In this document: positions 1 through 10,641 of the stretch, in pieces
Layout of the letters: the number at the start of each line of letters is the position of its first letter
Numbering within the stretch: position 1 is the stretch's first letter
From: Gnetum montanum
Lineage: Eukaryota; Streptophyta; Gnetopsida; Gnetales; Gnetaceae
Length of the DNA: 46,967 nt
Reading direction: 5' to 3'
Assembly: GCA_015680685.1 (NCBI GenBank)
Contig: MNCI01020185.1
Location: 331,104-378,070 of the forward strand
Position numbers and translations under genes: made by a program
The notes under the pieces: model-generated
Told to the model about the DNA's origin: nothing
Seen by the model: only the letters and a program-made list of their open reading frames with translations
The model's database searches: none

Positions 1-815
1 TTTACCCTTTTATTTACCTTTCGATTGATTAGGGCCTAGTTGATTAAAGCTTCTCCCTTTCCTTGTAAGAAGTCTTTAAGCTCTTATTAATAGAAGAGCT
101 ATTTCATCTTCACTATTTATTTCTTGTTCAACTAGCTCTTTTTCCCTTAATGCTAATTTTAGGATGATAGGCTTTTCCTTTATCACTTCTTCACTTATGA
201 GATTCATCTCATAGGTGATAAGAGCACTTTGGAGCTCTTCAAATTTTAGCATCGAAAAGTCTCTAATTTCTTTCATAATAGTGACCTTAGGTCTGAATTT
301 GAATTGTAAAGTTCTAATAGTTTTTATAATTACATCATTTTCTAGCAAGTCCTTACGTGTCCCTCTATGTGCTACAACAAGATTGTTTTCCCTAGATAAG
401 AAATCCTTCATCTTTTCTCCTTCCATCATTTTAAGCTTGTGATATTCACTTTGCAATACTAAGAGTTTTGATTGTTTTACTATAGATGCATTCTCATAAG
501 TGTTCTCTAAGGTTTTTCATATTTTCTTAGCAATTTTACACCAAGCTATTCTATTAAACTCAAATTTACTCAATGCATGATATAAATAATTCTTAGCTTT
601 TAAGTCATACATGAACTTATCTTTTTCTTCGGAAGTCCATTTACTTCGAGGCTTGAGTGCTTTTGTGACACTGTTGATGGGTAATGTGTAGCCTTCAAGG
701 ATTGAATCCCATACTTTGAATTCCATGGATTCAAAGAATCTTGTATCCTTATCTTCCAATATGCAAAGTTAAACCCATCGAACATTAATGGCTTGGTGTA
801 AGATGTCCCATCCAT
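1..815 (-). pseudogene. Ty1/copia gag, UBN2-like, partial and broken
   Basis: Gag of a Ty1/copia retrotransposon, the protein that packages element RNA into virus-like particles. The start codon at 815-813 lies 46 bp beyond the primer-binding site. The N-terminus has the usual copia look (LMFDGFNFAYWKIRI), followed in other frames by a W-rich segment, K/E-rich stretches and a long helical region (positions 456-76) typical of the UBN2 family. It is broken by a frameshift near 735 and by an in-frame stop near 518 where related proteins have Trp (TGG to TGA). The C-terminus, zinc knuckle and pol lie outside the window. Copia identity is secure from family resemblance and the LTR/PBS layout; the lineage within copia is not determined. 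Confidence 0.8.
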
Positions 816-857
816 TATCCACTCTTGAAATGTGTAGCACAAACTTGAGAGTATCAA

Positions 858-870
858 GATTTAATACCAC
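858..870 (-). other. copia primer-binding site (initiator tRNA-Met type)
   Basis: On the minus strand the sequence just inside the LTR end reads TGGTATTAAATC, a decayed form of TGGTATCAGAGC, the usual copia site complementary to the initiator tRNA-Met. Its position directly after the LTR CA end supports the call. Confidence 0.7.
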
Positions 871-871
871 T

Positions 872-1960
872 TGAGGATTGAGAACTTAGAAGGGGGGTTG
901 AATAAGTTTCCTAATTTAAATACTACAACCACCAAAAATAAATAAACACAAATGTTACATGGTTTCTCAACTTGGGTACATCTACACTTGGAGGGTAGAA
1001 TTTGTGTACACCTTCGAACTTTGTTTTTTCAAAATATGGTTTGAAGAGCACCACATCTTGTATAAGATTTGAGCTCCACTTTGAAGTGTTTTGTCATCTC
1101 AAAACCACTCAATCCCACAAGGTCCTAACAAGTTCAAAATGTGGTTTAGAGGATCCCACAACCTTTACAAACTTGAGCTTCACATCACAGTGTTTTTTCG
1201 CTACAAAACCACTTAATCCCCTAGGATCTCGACAAGCTCAAAAAGGTATCTTCTTGTAAGAAGCACATCAACCCCATAGGGCTAAAAGAAAGAAAGAAAG
1301 AAAGAAAAAAGAAATAAGGAAAGAATGTAACTTGATTTACAAATCCTTGTACTTGAAGCTCAATACAATCAAAACAAGCAAATGATGTTACAATGAAGAG
1401 TAAAGACAAATTCACTTAGAGAAGCTAATGATGAGTCTTTAGATGAATAGTGCTTGCATAATTTTCAAGATTTTCACTATCTTATAGCCTCAGAGTTTTT
1501 GAAAACTCATTGGAATTTGTGCAATGGTTATCAAAAGGCTAGTATAGACATCTACTTCAATGTTTAGATGTCTAATTGAGAGTGGCTTCAATGTAGGAGA
1601 GATGTCTATCTTTAAGTGTAGACATATGCCTATAGATGCCTATCTTCCAAGATAAACGTTTGCTATTTTTAATAGATGACTACTCTACTTTTGCACTTTG
1701 GAGTTTGAGGCATTTCTTTGTCAATTTGACATCTTGATAATCTTTGGAACATTTTTCTTTGGCTTGTAGTCTCCATTTTCATCCATGCTCTCATCTTGTC
1801 CATTTAGTCTTTATTTTGACATCTCAATGTAGATCTTGTTTCTTGAAGTCTTAGATCTTTATGTGAAGTTCTTGTTCATGGCCCTACAAAATCATCATGA
1901 CACACATATAATATACATTCTCCATTTTGTTTAAGGTTTTGACATACCAAAAGGTCAACA
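872..1960 (-). repeat. 5' LTR of the Ty1/copia element
   Basis: On the minus strand this runs from TGTTGACC (at 1960) to a CA end (at 872), followed at once by the primer site and gag. The length, about 1.09 kb, is normal for a plant copia LTR. The outer end could also be 1963, because TGTTG is repeated. The partner LTR is outside the window, so the boundaries rest on the TG..CA ends and the PBS only. It contains an AAAG microsatellite. Confidence 0.7.
1285..1308. repeat. AAAG microsatellite
   Basis: About six near-perfect AAAG units inside the copia LTR; no coding role. Confidence 0.9.
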
Positions 1961-3216
1961 ACATCTAACCCGGTTAGGCCTCATAACTTGAATATGTAAG
2001 TGTACAAGAACCTGTTAAATGCTAATAATAACTTATATGCCATAGCTATATTCAACACCAATAACAAATTCTAAACCTACCAAGGAGCCATTTGTAATTC
2101 AAGTACCTTCTGATGATGAAAGGACTTCAACTTCATCAAGTTTAAGGACTCCTTTTATTATAAGGATACCATGACTTGTGCCTTCAAAAAAACCATTCGT
2201 TATTAGAGTGCCCCCTCCTACCAACACTAAGCCTATAGCCCAAGTTGACCAACATCCTTCCTTGGTAGCCTATGCTTCAACATTTTCTCAACCAGATAAC
2301 AAAAAATCACCATCAAAACAATGTAATAAGTTAGCTTCTATCCCTAAGGCTAAGAACATCAACTAACTAAAGGTTTAAAAGGAGGTGGGTTCACTGAAGC
2401 ATACCTCAATTTCAGCAGTACCTATGGATACCAACACCCAAGATGCCTCAATAAGCCAACCTATGAAGGACAACAAATAACAAGAGAAAGAAAAGGAGCC
2501 TAAATGATAAATGCTAAAACATGAAGTGAAAATCTCTAGTAGAATAGAGGAAGTTAAGGGCAACAAAAATGAAAAAATATCAAACAATGATAAAGACTTC
2601 CTTACTACCATGAAGCAGGTCAAGCTCTCACTTAAATAGAAGAATACCTCTTTCAGCTTATAGAACCTAGTGATGACCTCCTTTTCTCACCATGAAGCCT
2701 TAGTTAAGGTGTTAACTTCCATTCCTGCCAATGAAGACATATTAGCCAATGAGAAATCTATCCATGTAGTGATAATGCCATCTTCACTTAGGGAAATAAT
2801 GAAGTCAACTACCTTAACATTTTGTGATAATGAAGTGAAAATAAATCCGCAAAATGGTGAAATGTTAAAGGCTCCCTTATTCATATCAGGTACATGTTGA
2901 TGATGAGGTTACAACTAAAGTTATACCCTTTCACATCATGAAGTGTTTAGGCTTGATAGAACACATTCAAAACATTTTAACTTTTGCTCTTAAGTCCTTT
3001 GATAGGTCATGGGTAGCAATGAAGGATCTATTTATCTAAACTTCATTGCTGGGGAATAGTTCCCCACATCCGCAGATTTCTTAGTGGTGAAAGAGACACT
3101 AGTGTTCAACCTAATCCTAGGGAGATCATGGTTAGCCAAATTATAAGTAGTCTCTTCTCCTATCCATTAAGAAACTTACTTACTTTACAAAGGAGGTAAA
3201 ATTATAATCCATGAAG
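1961..3216 (+). pseudogene. Element Z: Tat/Ogre-like Ty3 gag tail and protease remnant
   Basis: Remnant of the gag C-terminus and aspartic protease of a Ty3/gypsy element of the Tat/Ogre branch. Positions 2080-2360 hold repeated PFVIRVP-like motifs of the kind seen before the protease in that branch. Positions 2670-2900 encode HHEALVKVL and later APLFISGTC, matching the segment that leads into the retropepsin. Positions 2910-3060 (IPFHIMKCLGL, LKSFDRSW) and 3090-3216 (LVFNLILGRSWL, then KGGKIIIHEDG) match the rest of the protease and the GRPWL motif. The catalytic D-[ST]-G segment is missing, and there are several stops. Element H interrupts it after 3216, and its reading frame resumes at 28840. 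Confidence 0.7.
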
Positions 3217-3221
3217 ATGGT
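3217..3221. other. Target-site duplication of element H, left copy
   Basis: ATGGT directly before the H 5' LTR; the identical five bases follow the H 3' LTR at 28835-28839. This shows that everything between is one insertion with later nesting. Confidence 0.9.
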
Positions 3222-3282
3222 TGATGAGTTGTAGTTTTGTCGGCTGCATTGATGAGGCATTGATGTAGTGCTTGTATTTGGC

Positions 3283-3290
3283 TATAAATA
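3283..3290 (+). promoter_or_regulatory. TATA box of H 5' LTR
   Basis: TATAAATA in the context GGCTATAAATA, also found in the LTRs of C and F. It marks the end of U3; transcription should start some 30 bp downstream. Confidence 0.7.
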
Positions 3291-3460
3291 TGTGTTCACC
3301 AGCCGCATTTATGACAATCAAGATTTAGTAGCAATGAAGCTCTTGTAGTTTGTTCATTTTAGAGTTAGAACTTTTCTCCCAAGTGCTTGCAGTAGGAGTC
3401 ATTGAGTGTATAGATCTTTATTTGAGCATTGTTGTACCTGAGCACAACAGTGTGTGTAAC

Positions 3461-3466
3461 AATAAA
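3461..3466 (+). promoter_or_regulatory. Polyadenylation signal of H 5' LTR
   Basis: AATAAA in the context CAATAAAGACGA, conserved in the same place in the LTRs of H (28226-28231), C, E and F, consistent with the R region signal. Confidence 0.55.
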
Positions 3467-4050
3467 GACGAACTTTCTGATAAACCTTGCAGCATTCTGG
3501 ATAGATTAAATATTTTACTTATGCATTTAATGTTTTCAATTATTTATTAAATATTTTCTAATAATTAAGTTAATGAAGCAATTAAGTAAGATAGATTAAA
3601 CACATAAGTATGACTACTTTGAGTGTAACATGTATTTGCTTCGTAATCCTAGTAGCATTATTGCTTAATACATTCAATAGTGTAGTGCTTGTTAACTTAG
3701 TAGTGGATACATGGGTTCAAGATGCGTGTTGAAAGTGGGACTGGATGCTTATGTTAGGATTAGTTAGACACTAGTTAATTAGTTAATTTAAATCAGTTAA
3801 TCCAATTACTTTTATCTCCCTTTAAACACCAAACCATAAAATATAAAATGATAAAAATCAGATGTCTCAATTACACCTAACCATAGCAGTGTACTTCACA
3901 AGTGTAATTGGGAAGACAATGATTGACCTTAAGGCAAAGATTCACTTCCTAGAAGGCTAGTGCACCGAAAACTACAAAGTCCATGGAATTCAACCGGATT
4001 GTGTGTGAACGCTTGTGATTTCGACGTAGGGGTATCTAGCTGCTCATCAT

Positions 4051-4073
4051 TGGCACTATTTCCAAGGACTTTG
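4051..4073 (+). other. Primer-binding site of H (tRNA-Asp, decayed)
   Basis: TGGCACTATTTCCAAGGA directly after the LTR. It is a mutated form of TGGCGCCGTTGCCGGGGA, the complement of the plant tRNA-Asp(GTC) 3' end used by Athila-type elements. Confidence 0.75.
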
Positions 4074-4201
4074 TTTGTTGAAACGTGTGCTATTTAGGAG
4101 TAGTAAATATTATTCATATTATTGGATGAACTCAAGGTCAACATCACTCTGAATGACATATAAACTACTAAGAACACTGATAATTTTATTCATTTTGGAA
4201 A

Positions 4202-6600
4202 ATGTCTTCTTCTTCCCACAAATGTGAAGATGTCAATCTATCGGTCCCATAGGAGTGTAAAGTGATATATACTCATCCAGAGGAGTATGTGCTAGACTTC
4301 ACCTTCATCCTACATCAGGATGAACAACTACGATGGCATGATATGGAGGGCAACATTGTCTTGTTCCTTGATTGATCTATGCTTAGGATGCTATTTCAAA
4401 CTCTTAAAAAGTTGGGCATTACAGATCTTCATGAAGAATACGTTGTAAATTGTTATGACACTTGGAACTACTGTTCCACTGAAACACAAGTTAAGCAAGA
4501 TCGAAGTTAAGAGAAGCTCCGTGAGGCTACGAAGGGAAAGCATTTCACTAATTCCTTATTCTTATTAGATCAAGATGACAATGAGGATCCTCCCTTTGAA
4601 GCTTCTCAACATGAATATTCTCCATTCCCTATTATTGATGACAAGGATGTAACCTTGAACCTACAATCCACTATTCATAAACTAGATTTAGGAAGAAGTG
4701 ACTACCAAGGTAGGGGCTTGGGCAAGCATTATAATGGCAAGGGATCTAAGGATGGTGATCTTAATGAGTGAAAAAGTGATGGCAGACACCGTAGTGGTAG
4801 TGGTGGTCCACCTTCCTCTTCATCCTCTTCATCTGATTCTGAACATTCGTCTTCATCTACTAGTTCTCATAGAAGCCATTGTTGAAATAATCGTGATGAA
4901 GGTGATCAACAAGATAACAATGACTGTGAATGCCACCAAGATAGAAGGGTTGGTTGAAACCATCATTAGCGTCATTGACGCAGTGATGATGATGAACCTC
5001 TGTTGGCAACTTGAAGTATGCTCAACATTACAGAGGTAGTTAGAATTCCAACCAGGCATAGAAAAGATAGCTAGATTAAGTGCTTGGACATGAATAATAT
5101 CCTAAGATTCGAGGGGGGATACAATTCTAATCTGTAGACACATCTACAAGCTTTCTAGGATGGAAGTGCCTTACAAAACATAGAAAATGAATGGTAGAAA
5201 CTCAAGCTTTTCCCTAGGACACTCATCAAGAAAGCTAAAAGCTGGTACTGGTCCTTGGAGCCAGAATCCATTTGTCGATGGAGTACCATGTTAGAGTTGT
5301 TTAATAATAAATACCAAATGCACTTTAAAGTATCTAATTTGAGAAGGCAAATCCAAGGTTGGAAATAGGAAACACATGAACCCTTGAATGCTATCATGGG
5401 TAGATACTATTCACTCTTACACCAATGCCATGGCCATGGTTATTCTCAAAGGGAACAACTTCGCCGCATTATAGATGGGCTTAGAGCAGAAACTAGAAGA
5501 ACCCTTGGGGTGTATGCCCAAGGGAGATTATCTTAACTAAAAGCTCATTAGATCCAAAGGCTAATTGAGTAGGTAGCAAAAGAAGAAGGTGAGCTATGAA
5601 AGAGGGAAAGTGCGGTAGAGTATAATAGGGACCCTTCCATCAGAAAACGAGAGGTTCAATTTTGTGACGAGGAGGAGTCACCACTCAATGAAGTGGTAAA
5701 CAGAAAAACCTTTCCCATCCAAAAATTTGTTTTCGATATTTTGGCAAAGGTTAATAAATTATGGGACTCTTTGGCTGAAAAATTTCAAATTGCTAAAGAA
5801 TCCAAATAGCAAAATAGTTATTGTAATTGCAGGAGGAAAAAGAAGTTAAACATGCCTACCAAAGAGGTAAGGGCAAAGTTGTAGCTGTAGAGGAAGTTAT
5901 GGAAACCGACTCTGATGATGAAATTGATTGTGACATTTGTTAATACAAACATCCAAAGGGTTGTTGCCCTGTAGTGTCACACTTACAAGAGCCTAGGGTG
6001 TATGCATTAAATCCTCGACTAGCACGTAGGCAAGCACTTAGATAATTGCCTTATCCTTAAGGCAATCCAAGGCAGTTATGCCAGCAACAATAAGCTTACT
6101 ACCCAAGTGGAGCTCCTCCAAAACCTTATGAATAATACCAATAGTGGTACTAACCACAATCATGGGGAATGCCACTGCCAAGACAATAGTACCCTTATAG
6201 GCAACTAGATCCATAGGGGTACTATGTTTAGCAACTTATCTCTCCAAGAAGTTCTACAAGTCATACCTCATTTCAACATTACTATTATCCTTCAGAGTAC
6301 CACCAAACACATTCATAATTTACTCAAGGGAAGAATCTATATCCATACCACCCTTCACATCTGTCTGTACACATACCTCCACCTTCAACCTAGTTACCTC
6401 TTGTCCCATCCATGCAAGTGAGATTCCTCCACAGCTGCAAAAATGAAATGCTACGAGGGCTGTACATTCACAATCAAATTTCCAGCCAAGTGGTTCAAAC
6501 AATTAATCTAGAAAAAGACCCTTCTTCTAACCTAGCAGTCCTCTCCAACCCTCACAATCTAGTATAGTTGATCATCTTGCATTTCCAATACCCTCATCCT
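4202..6600 (+). pseudogene. Element H gag, multiply broken
   Basis: Capsid/nucleocapsid gene. The start ATG at 4202 opens MSSSSH, matching the MSSSH starts of the C and E gags. Order: a conserved N-terminal part (HPEEYVLDFTFILHQDE); a Ser/His-rich low-complexity stretch (about 4800-4870); the capsid-like core (LDMNNILRFEGGYN, KLKLFPRTLIKKAKSWYWSLE, 5080-5270); a Q/R-rich helical part; a charged basic segment (5580-5900); a variant Cys/His knuckle (CDIC, then HPKGCC, near 5935); and a P/Q/Y-rich tail (YYPSGAPPKPYE). The frame is broken by TAG/TAA/TGA codons, mostly where C keeps Gln or Trp, and by a few shifts. Function is assigned by position between PBS and protease and by similarity to the C and E copies. 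Confidence 0.8.
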
Positions 6601-6659
6601 CTATGTCAAATACCTTTGAGTGCCCTTCAAACCAAGTGCCGCCTTGGATTTTCACTATA

Positions 6660-7130
6660 ATGCTAACTCATGCTATTTTCAACTAGATCAAGGTTGGAAA
6701 TCTTCCCACCAAAAGATCTAACCCAAAAAGTACACTCATTTACTTGCAAATCACTAAACATAGCAATGTAAAGCTCTTCTTAACTTGGGTTTTGGAGTTA
6801 ATCTCATCTCCCATGACATGTACAAGGCTTGGAACCTACCACCTCTCAAGAAGTGCAACATCCATCTAGAATTGGTAGATTAGTAAATTACTGTTCCTAT
6901 GGAATTAGTGACCACAATTTGTGGGTGGTCCTATCTTGCTAACTTTTTGGTGATCAAGGTTGAAAAATGCAAAAGTGAGAACCCATCATTATGGAAGCTT
7001 GGTTAGGCATGGTTGACACACGTATGGACATAAGAGATCTCACTATAGAAATCTCCAAAGAAAATGTATTGGAGAAGATAGAGAAGAAGCGTATTCCATG
7101 TATCACATACAATGATAATGGGTGCAATTG
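6660..7130 (+). pseudogene. Element H protease (first part of pol), interrupted by element C
   Basis: Aspartic protease that would cut Gag-Pol. It begins with IMLTHAIFN, parallel to VMLTHVVMD in C. The active-site block at 6770-6890 aligns with the C copy but reads NLG at 6782-6790 where C has DSG, so the catalytic Asp has become Asn. Positions 6991-7130 (MEAWLGMVDTRMDIRD onward) match the protease tail. The gene stops at the AATTG where element C is inserted; pol continues at 19524. There is a stop at the Trp of MDWIK and at least one frameshift. Confidence 0.8.
7126..7130. other. Target-site duplication of element C, left copy
   Basis: AATTG, identical to 19519-19523 at the other end of C. 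Confidence 0.93.
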
Positions 7131-7880
7131 TGATGAGCGACGAGGTACCCCTATGCCCAACCATATGAATCATGGATGTTCACACGTAACTTGGTTGAAT
7201 TCCATAGACTGTAAGCACTTGCATGCATCGGACTCTAGCTAGCAAAACCTTATGTTAGAATGGTTGTTGTCTTCCCAACCTCACTTGTGATGTTCTAATG
7301 CGATGGTTAAGTGAGATTGAGGCAAATGATTTTTATTGGTCTTCTTTTTATCTTCTAAGATCTAATTCTTGAAATGTAAGAAATGGAATGTTGTGTAATC
7401 TATAATTGTTTTACTCTATCTCTTGACTCTCCCTAGCATAAGCAATCGATCCCATATTCTGTGCACATCCTGAGCATCCCTTAACCACTACTGGGTTACC
7501 AGACGTTAAGCGCCACTGGGTTGCTAAGTGTTGTGTTTATGTTTGAGATGGTCATACTTATGGTTCTTACAAGATATAAAAGAGCAATAACGATAAAGTG
7601 ATAACAATGAAGACTTAAGAAATTATTAAAGTGCTGGAATATTAAACTATTTAAATGCTTAAATAATTAAATCCAAATGTTGCAAGGAATGCTTAAAAAG
7701 CTCGTCTTTATTGCCAATTATGCTAATGGGCTCAGGTACATTAACACTCAAATAAAGAGCTGTACACCTTTCTCACACCTGCTGCGGGCACTTGGAAAAT
7801 ATTCTAACTCTTATGGGAACAAACTGCAAGAGTTTTGCAATGACTACTCAAAAAGATCCTAAGTGCGGTGGGTGTGCACT

Positions 7881-7888
7881 TATTTATA
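7881..7888 (-). promoter_or_regulatory. TATA box of C 3' LTR
   Basis: TATAAATA on the minus strand in the context GCTATAAATAAGTGC; the same site in the 5' LTR is at 19376-19383. Confidence 0.7.
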
Positions 7889-7921
7889 GCTAAAGACAGA
7901 CTCTGGGTAAATGAGGCATAG

Positions 7922-8010
7922 TCAACGCATGGATGGATGTGTCAACGAGGCCACGTCAACGTAGTCACGTCGACGGGGCTCCATCGACGTGGCCCAGTCG
8001 ACGCATCGAC
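7922..8010 (-). repeat. U3 tandem array, 14-bp period, core TCRACG
   Basis: Core hexamers TCAACG or TCGACG (plus-strand reading) start at 7922, 7942, 7956, 7970, 7984 and 7998, with a final TCGAC at 8006, so four successive spacings are exactly 14 bp. A typical unit is TCGACGTGGCCCAG. The array ends about 35 bp upstream of the TATA box. It may be a set of factor-binding sites in the LTR enhancer; that role is inference. Confidence 0.85.
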
Positions 8011-8024
8011 TAAACACTTCATCA

Positions 8025-8034
8025 TACCCCCACA
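8025..8034 (-). other. Polypurine tract of element C
   Basis: Minus strand TGTGGGGGTA directly before the 3' LTR. The GGGGGTA is identical at the same place in H and E, as expected for the plus-strand primer of reverse transcription. Confidence 0.85.
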
Positions 8035-8264
8035 ACTATGTGAAAACTCATCCTCGAGTTTATTACAATTTGGAAGGTACAAAGTTATTACAGCACACAT
8101 GACAAGACATATCTTTATAGACACTAACTTTATTGACATACCAAGTGCCTAGGTGTACAGAAAAGGATGAATTACAAAATGGTGGTGTTCAGAGATAAAA
8201 TTGAATACCTTGACAAAAATAGACTCTCTACTATGCTAAAAAATGCTAAAATTGTTGGAGAAGG

Positions 8265-10231
8265 TCACATTGTCCCTGGTGGCAGTGGTTCCAATGGGCC
8301 TTCCCAAGCCTCTGGCACATGTGGCAGCTATGATTTGGAAGACGGTTGTCCTGCAATAGCTGCAACTTCTAGAGGCAACCAAAAAGCCTCCAACAATGCC
8401 CTCATTTTCTCTTCTTTTCTTCTGGGATCATTCACTGTCCAAGCAGCTTCACCAATGTGTGTTGGAATTGGAACATCCCAAGGGCATGGAAGTGTAGGAA
8501 AGAGTTCTTTTAAATTGAAAAACCATGCAGCAAACTATTTTCATTTGATATCGAACGCTCGGATTAATGTTTGCAGCTACTGGTAGTCATTCATCCATCG
8601 AGCCAAGTTCTCTACGACTGCACGTTGTCCTTCAAAATGAGTGCAGAGAACCTTGAGTTCCATATTTGTTATTTCCAACTTTTGTTTCGTCGCTTTATGT
8701 GCTTGGAACTCACCCTCGTATAAAGATTATGAGGTGGCTACTTGCTTCTCTAGGCTAGATTGTGGCCTTTTAGCTGTCAACATAGCCAAGTTTGCATAGC
8801 GAAGATTGGATAACTACATGTATTCTATCACTTCTTCAATTTGCAGCTCCTTGAGGTAGATCTTAGCTTGGTTGTAGGCGTTCAATCCATCAAAGATGGG
8901 TTGCCACACCTTACCTCCTTCTCCGAGCTGCTGGAGCACTTGGTTCATTTTGGCCTTTGCGACTTGAATCTCTTTTTCATTTACCTCTTTCTACAATCCC
9001 ACTTGGTCCCTATAGTGATTTTTATCTCTTTCAAACTTAAGGGCTTCATTTTTCCAAGCAGTGATTTTGATAGTTGATTTTTGTCGCAAGGCACAAACTT
9101 CCTCCATAAACAAATTACGATTTTTAGTAGCCAATCTCCTCACATCAGTGTTCACCCTAGCTAGCTCCTCCTACTGTTAGTGGACGAAGTTTTTCATGTG
9201 TTGATTTTTAACACCAACATTGCACAGGTGATGAATTTCTATGGTCAACTTGACATTCTCTTGGCAAACCTCTACCAAGTCCTTGTTTAAATGGTATGCA
9301 TGAGCATTTGTCAAGGACTTGTCAAAGATCATCGACTCTCGCTCACCCTCAACTATCTGGAGTTTGGTTTGAAGCTATTTAAAAGCTTCATCTCTGGTGA
9401 GTCTACATTTGAGAAGAGCTGGGTCAGTAAGTTGGGCCCTTAATTGGGCAACTTCCACTGCCAAGCGTTAATAATCCACTTGTGTTGCTTCAAGTTGGCC
9501 CTCCAAGATGAGACACTTGCCCCTTGCTGAGAGTAGCTTTGATTGGTTTGTAGTAATGTTATCCGGAAGATCAAAGACATTCAAAAGTGGTTACCCAGTT
9601 TCCACTAGTTGGTCCAACAATTCTTCATGTTGGGTTACATTGATCCTACTACGTGAAGTTCTTGTAGATGTTTGTACATTTTCAAGTCCATGTACATCTG
9701 ACACAAGCACCGTAGGTGCATTAATGGTTGTAGCAATTGTGTCAGCAACCACTTCAACCACAACTTTTTGTCCTTGGTGTTGCATTACCAGGACAGTTGC
9801 CCCCTTTTCATCCTCCAAGCATATAAAAAAAGTAGCGGAATTTCCTAAAATTTCAGGAAATAATTGTTGGGTGGACACCATTACTTCTTGGACACTAGGA
9901 TTAGTTCTTGCAGGTACTTGTGTATGGGCTATAGAAAACATCGACCCTACTCCCTTGGCTTAATAGTATTAAGAGATCCCTAGGTCAGGGTGATCTCAAG
10001 TTGTGGCATGACCGTCGGAGTCTCATCCCCTTGCGATTGTTTGCTAGGGATTTCCTCTTCAAGAATCTGATGAACAAATTCCATGTTAGATTCTTCGCAG
10101 AGGAGGCCAGTTGCATGTGAGCCCTCCGCATGCTCTGGATGTCGTGCATCTTGTCCTCTTCTTGTTCTTGGTCGCTTGTCCCTTAGTTGGGATGGTCCTT
10201 CTCCCCTTGGATGCCTTGGTTTGGGTGCCAT
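8265..10231 (-). pseudogene. Element C ORF3, internally deleted
   Basis: Third ORF between pol and the 3' LTR. The start at 10231 (MAPKPRHPRGEGPSQ) and the end (PGTM-stop at 8265) correspond to the ORF3 ends of H and E. The N-terminal basic part and the EESNMEFVHQILEEEIP block match H. Just after the MPQLEITLT block (near 9980) it jumps to sequence that in H lies about 0.85 kb further on, so the PF20167-like domain is missing. The rest is a long Gln/Glu/Lys-rich region, likely coiled coil (8300-9600), broken by stops and shifts. Total 1,967 bp against 2,809 in H and 2,847 in E. Function unknown; the position equals that of the env-like ORF of Athila elements. Confidence 0.65.
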
Positions 10232-10633
10232 TTGTAGTCATAGCATAACCATGAATTAAAATGTGCATATGTTGCTTGAAATGTCAATCATACACCTTCT
10301 CATTTTGACCAAGTTATGATAATGGCATGTGCATCCCATTAGATTTCCCAAAGTGTCATTGAGGGTTTTTAGGAAAAATAATAATTATGAGTTGAAATTT
10401 ATATTGTTGTTTTTGTTTTTTCTTGTCTGTCCCCTAAGAGGTATTAAGTCTTTAATAATTATAATAATTAGAGACCTCACCCCCCCATGATTAAGAGCAT
10501 ACCTCCGGTTGCAAAAGAGTAGGACACGCTGTAGAAAAAGTAGGTGCGTGGGAAGAAGAGGGAATGCAGAAAAATGGAAAAACTCCCTTAGCTTGTGTTC
10601 ACAAATGGACAAAATTCATAAGCGCAATAGGGG

Positions 10634-10641
10634 TATATATA
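10634..10641 (-). promoter_or_regulatory. Candidate internal TATA box upstream of C ORF3
   Basis: Minus strand GTCTATATATACCCC, aligned with CCTATATATACCACC in H. Upstream, two TTGAC cores (10722, 10732) are what is left of the repeat array seen in H and E. The downstream GCGCTTATGAATTTTG resembles the H counterpart. Confidence 0.5.

Larger units (their letters stand above)
3222..4049 (+). repeat. 5' LTR of element H
   Basis: 828 bp, TGATGAG at the start and CTCATCA at the end, followed by the PBS. It aligns along most of its length with 27881-28834. It has a TATA box at 3283-3290 and an AATAAA at 3461-3466 in a block conserved in all LTRs of the family. Its U3 repeat array is reduced compared with C and E. 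Confidence 0.93.
7131..8024 (-). repeat. 3' LTR of element C
   Basis: 894 bp. On the minus strand it starts TGATGAAG (8024) and ends CTCATCA (7131). It aligns end to end with 18626-19518. TATA box at 7881-7888; upstream of it lies a 14-bp-period repeat array (7922-8010). Confidence 0.95.

Noticed and set aside
4698-5039. 113-codon hydrophobic-looking frame that could pass for a membrane protein
   Set aside because: A shifted frame of the Ser/His-rich part of the H gag; the in-frame reading matches the C and E gags.
8167-8586. 139-codon plus-strand open frame
   Set aside because: It lies antisense to the end of ORF3 and the 3' untranslated region of element C; no family resemblance and no counterpart frame kept in H or E.
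9508-9963. 151-codon plus-strand open frame
   Set aside because: Antisense to the well-supported ORF3 of C (minus-strand frame 9591-9941 matches H).
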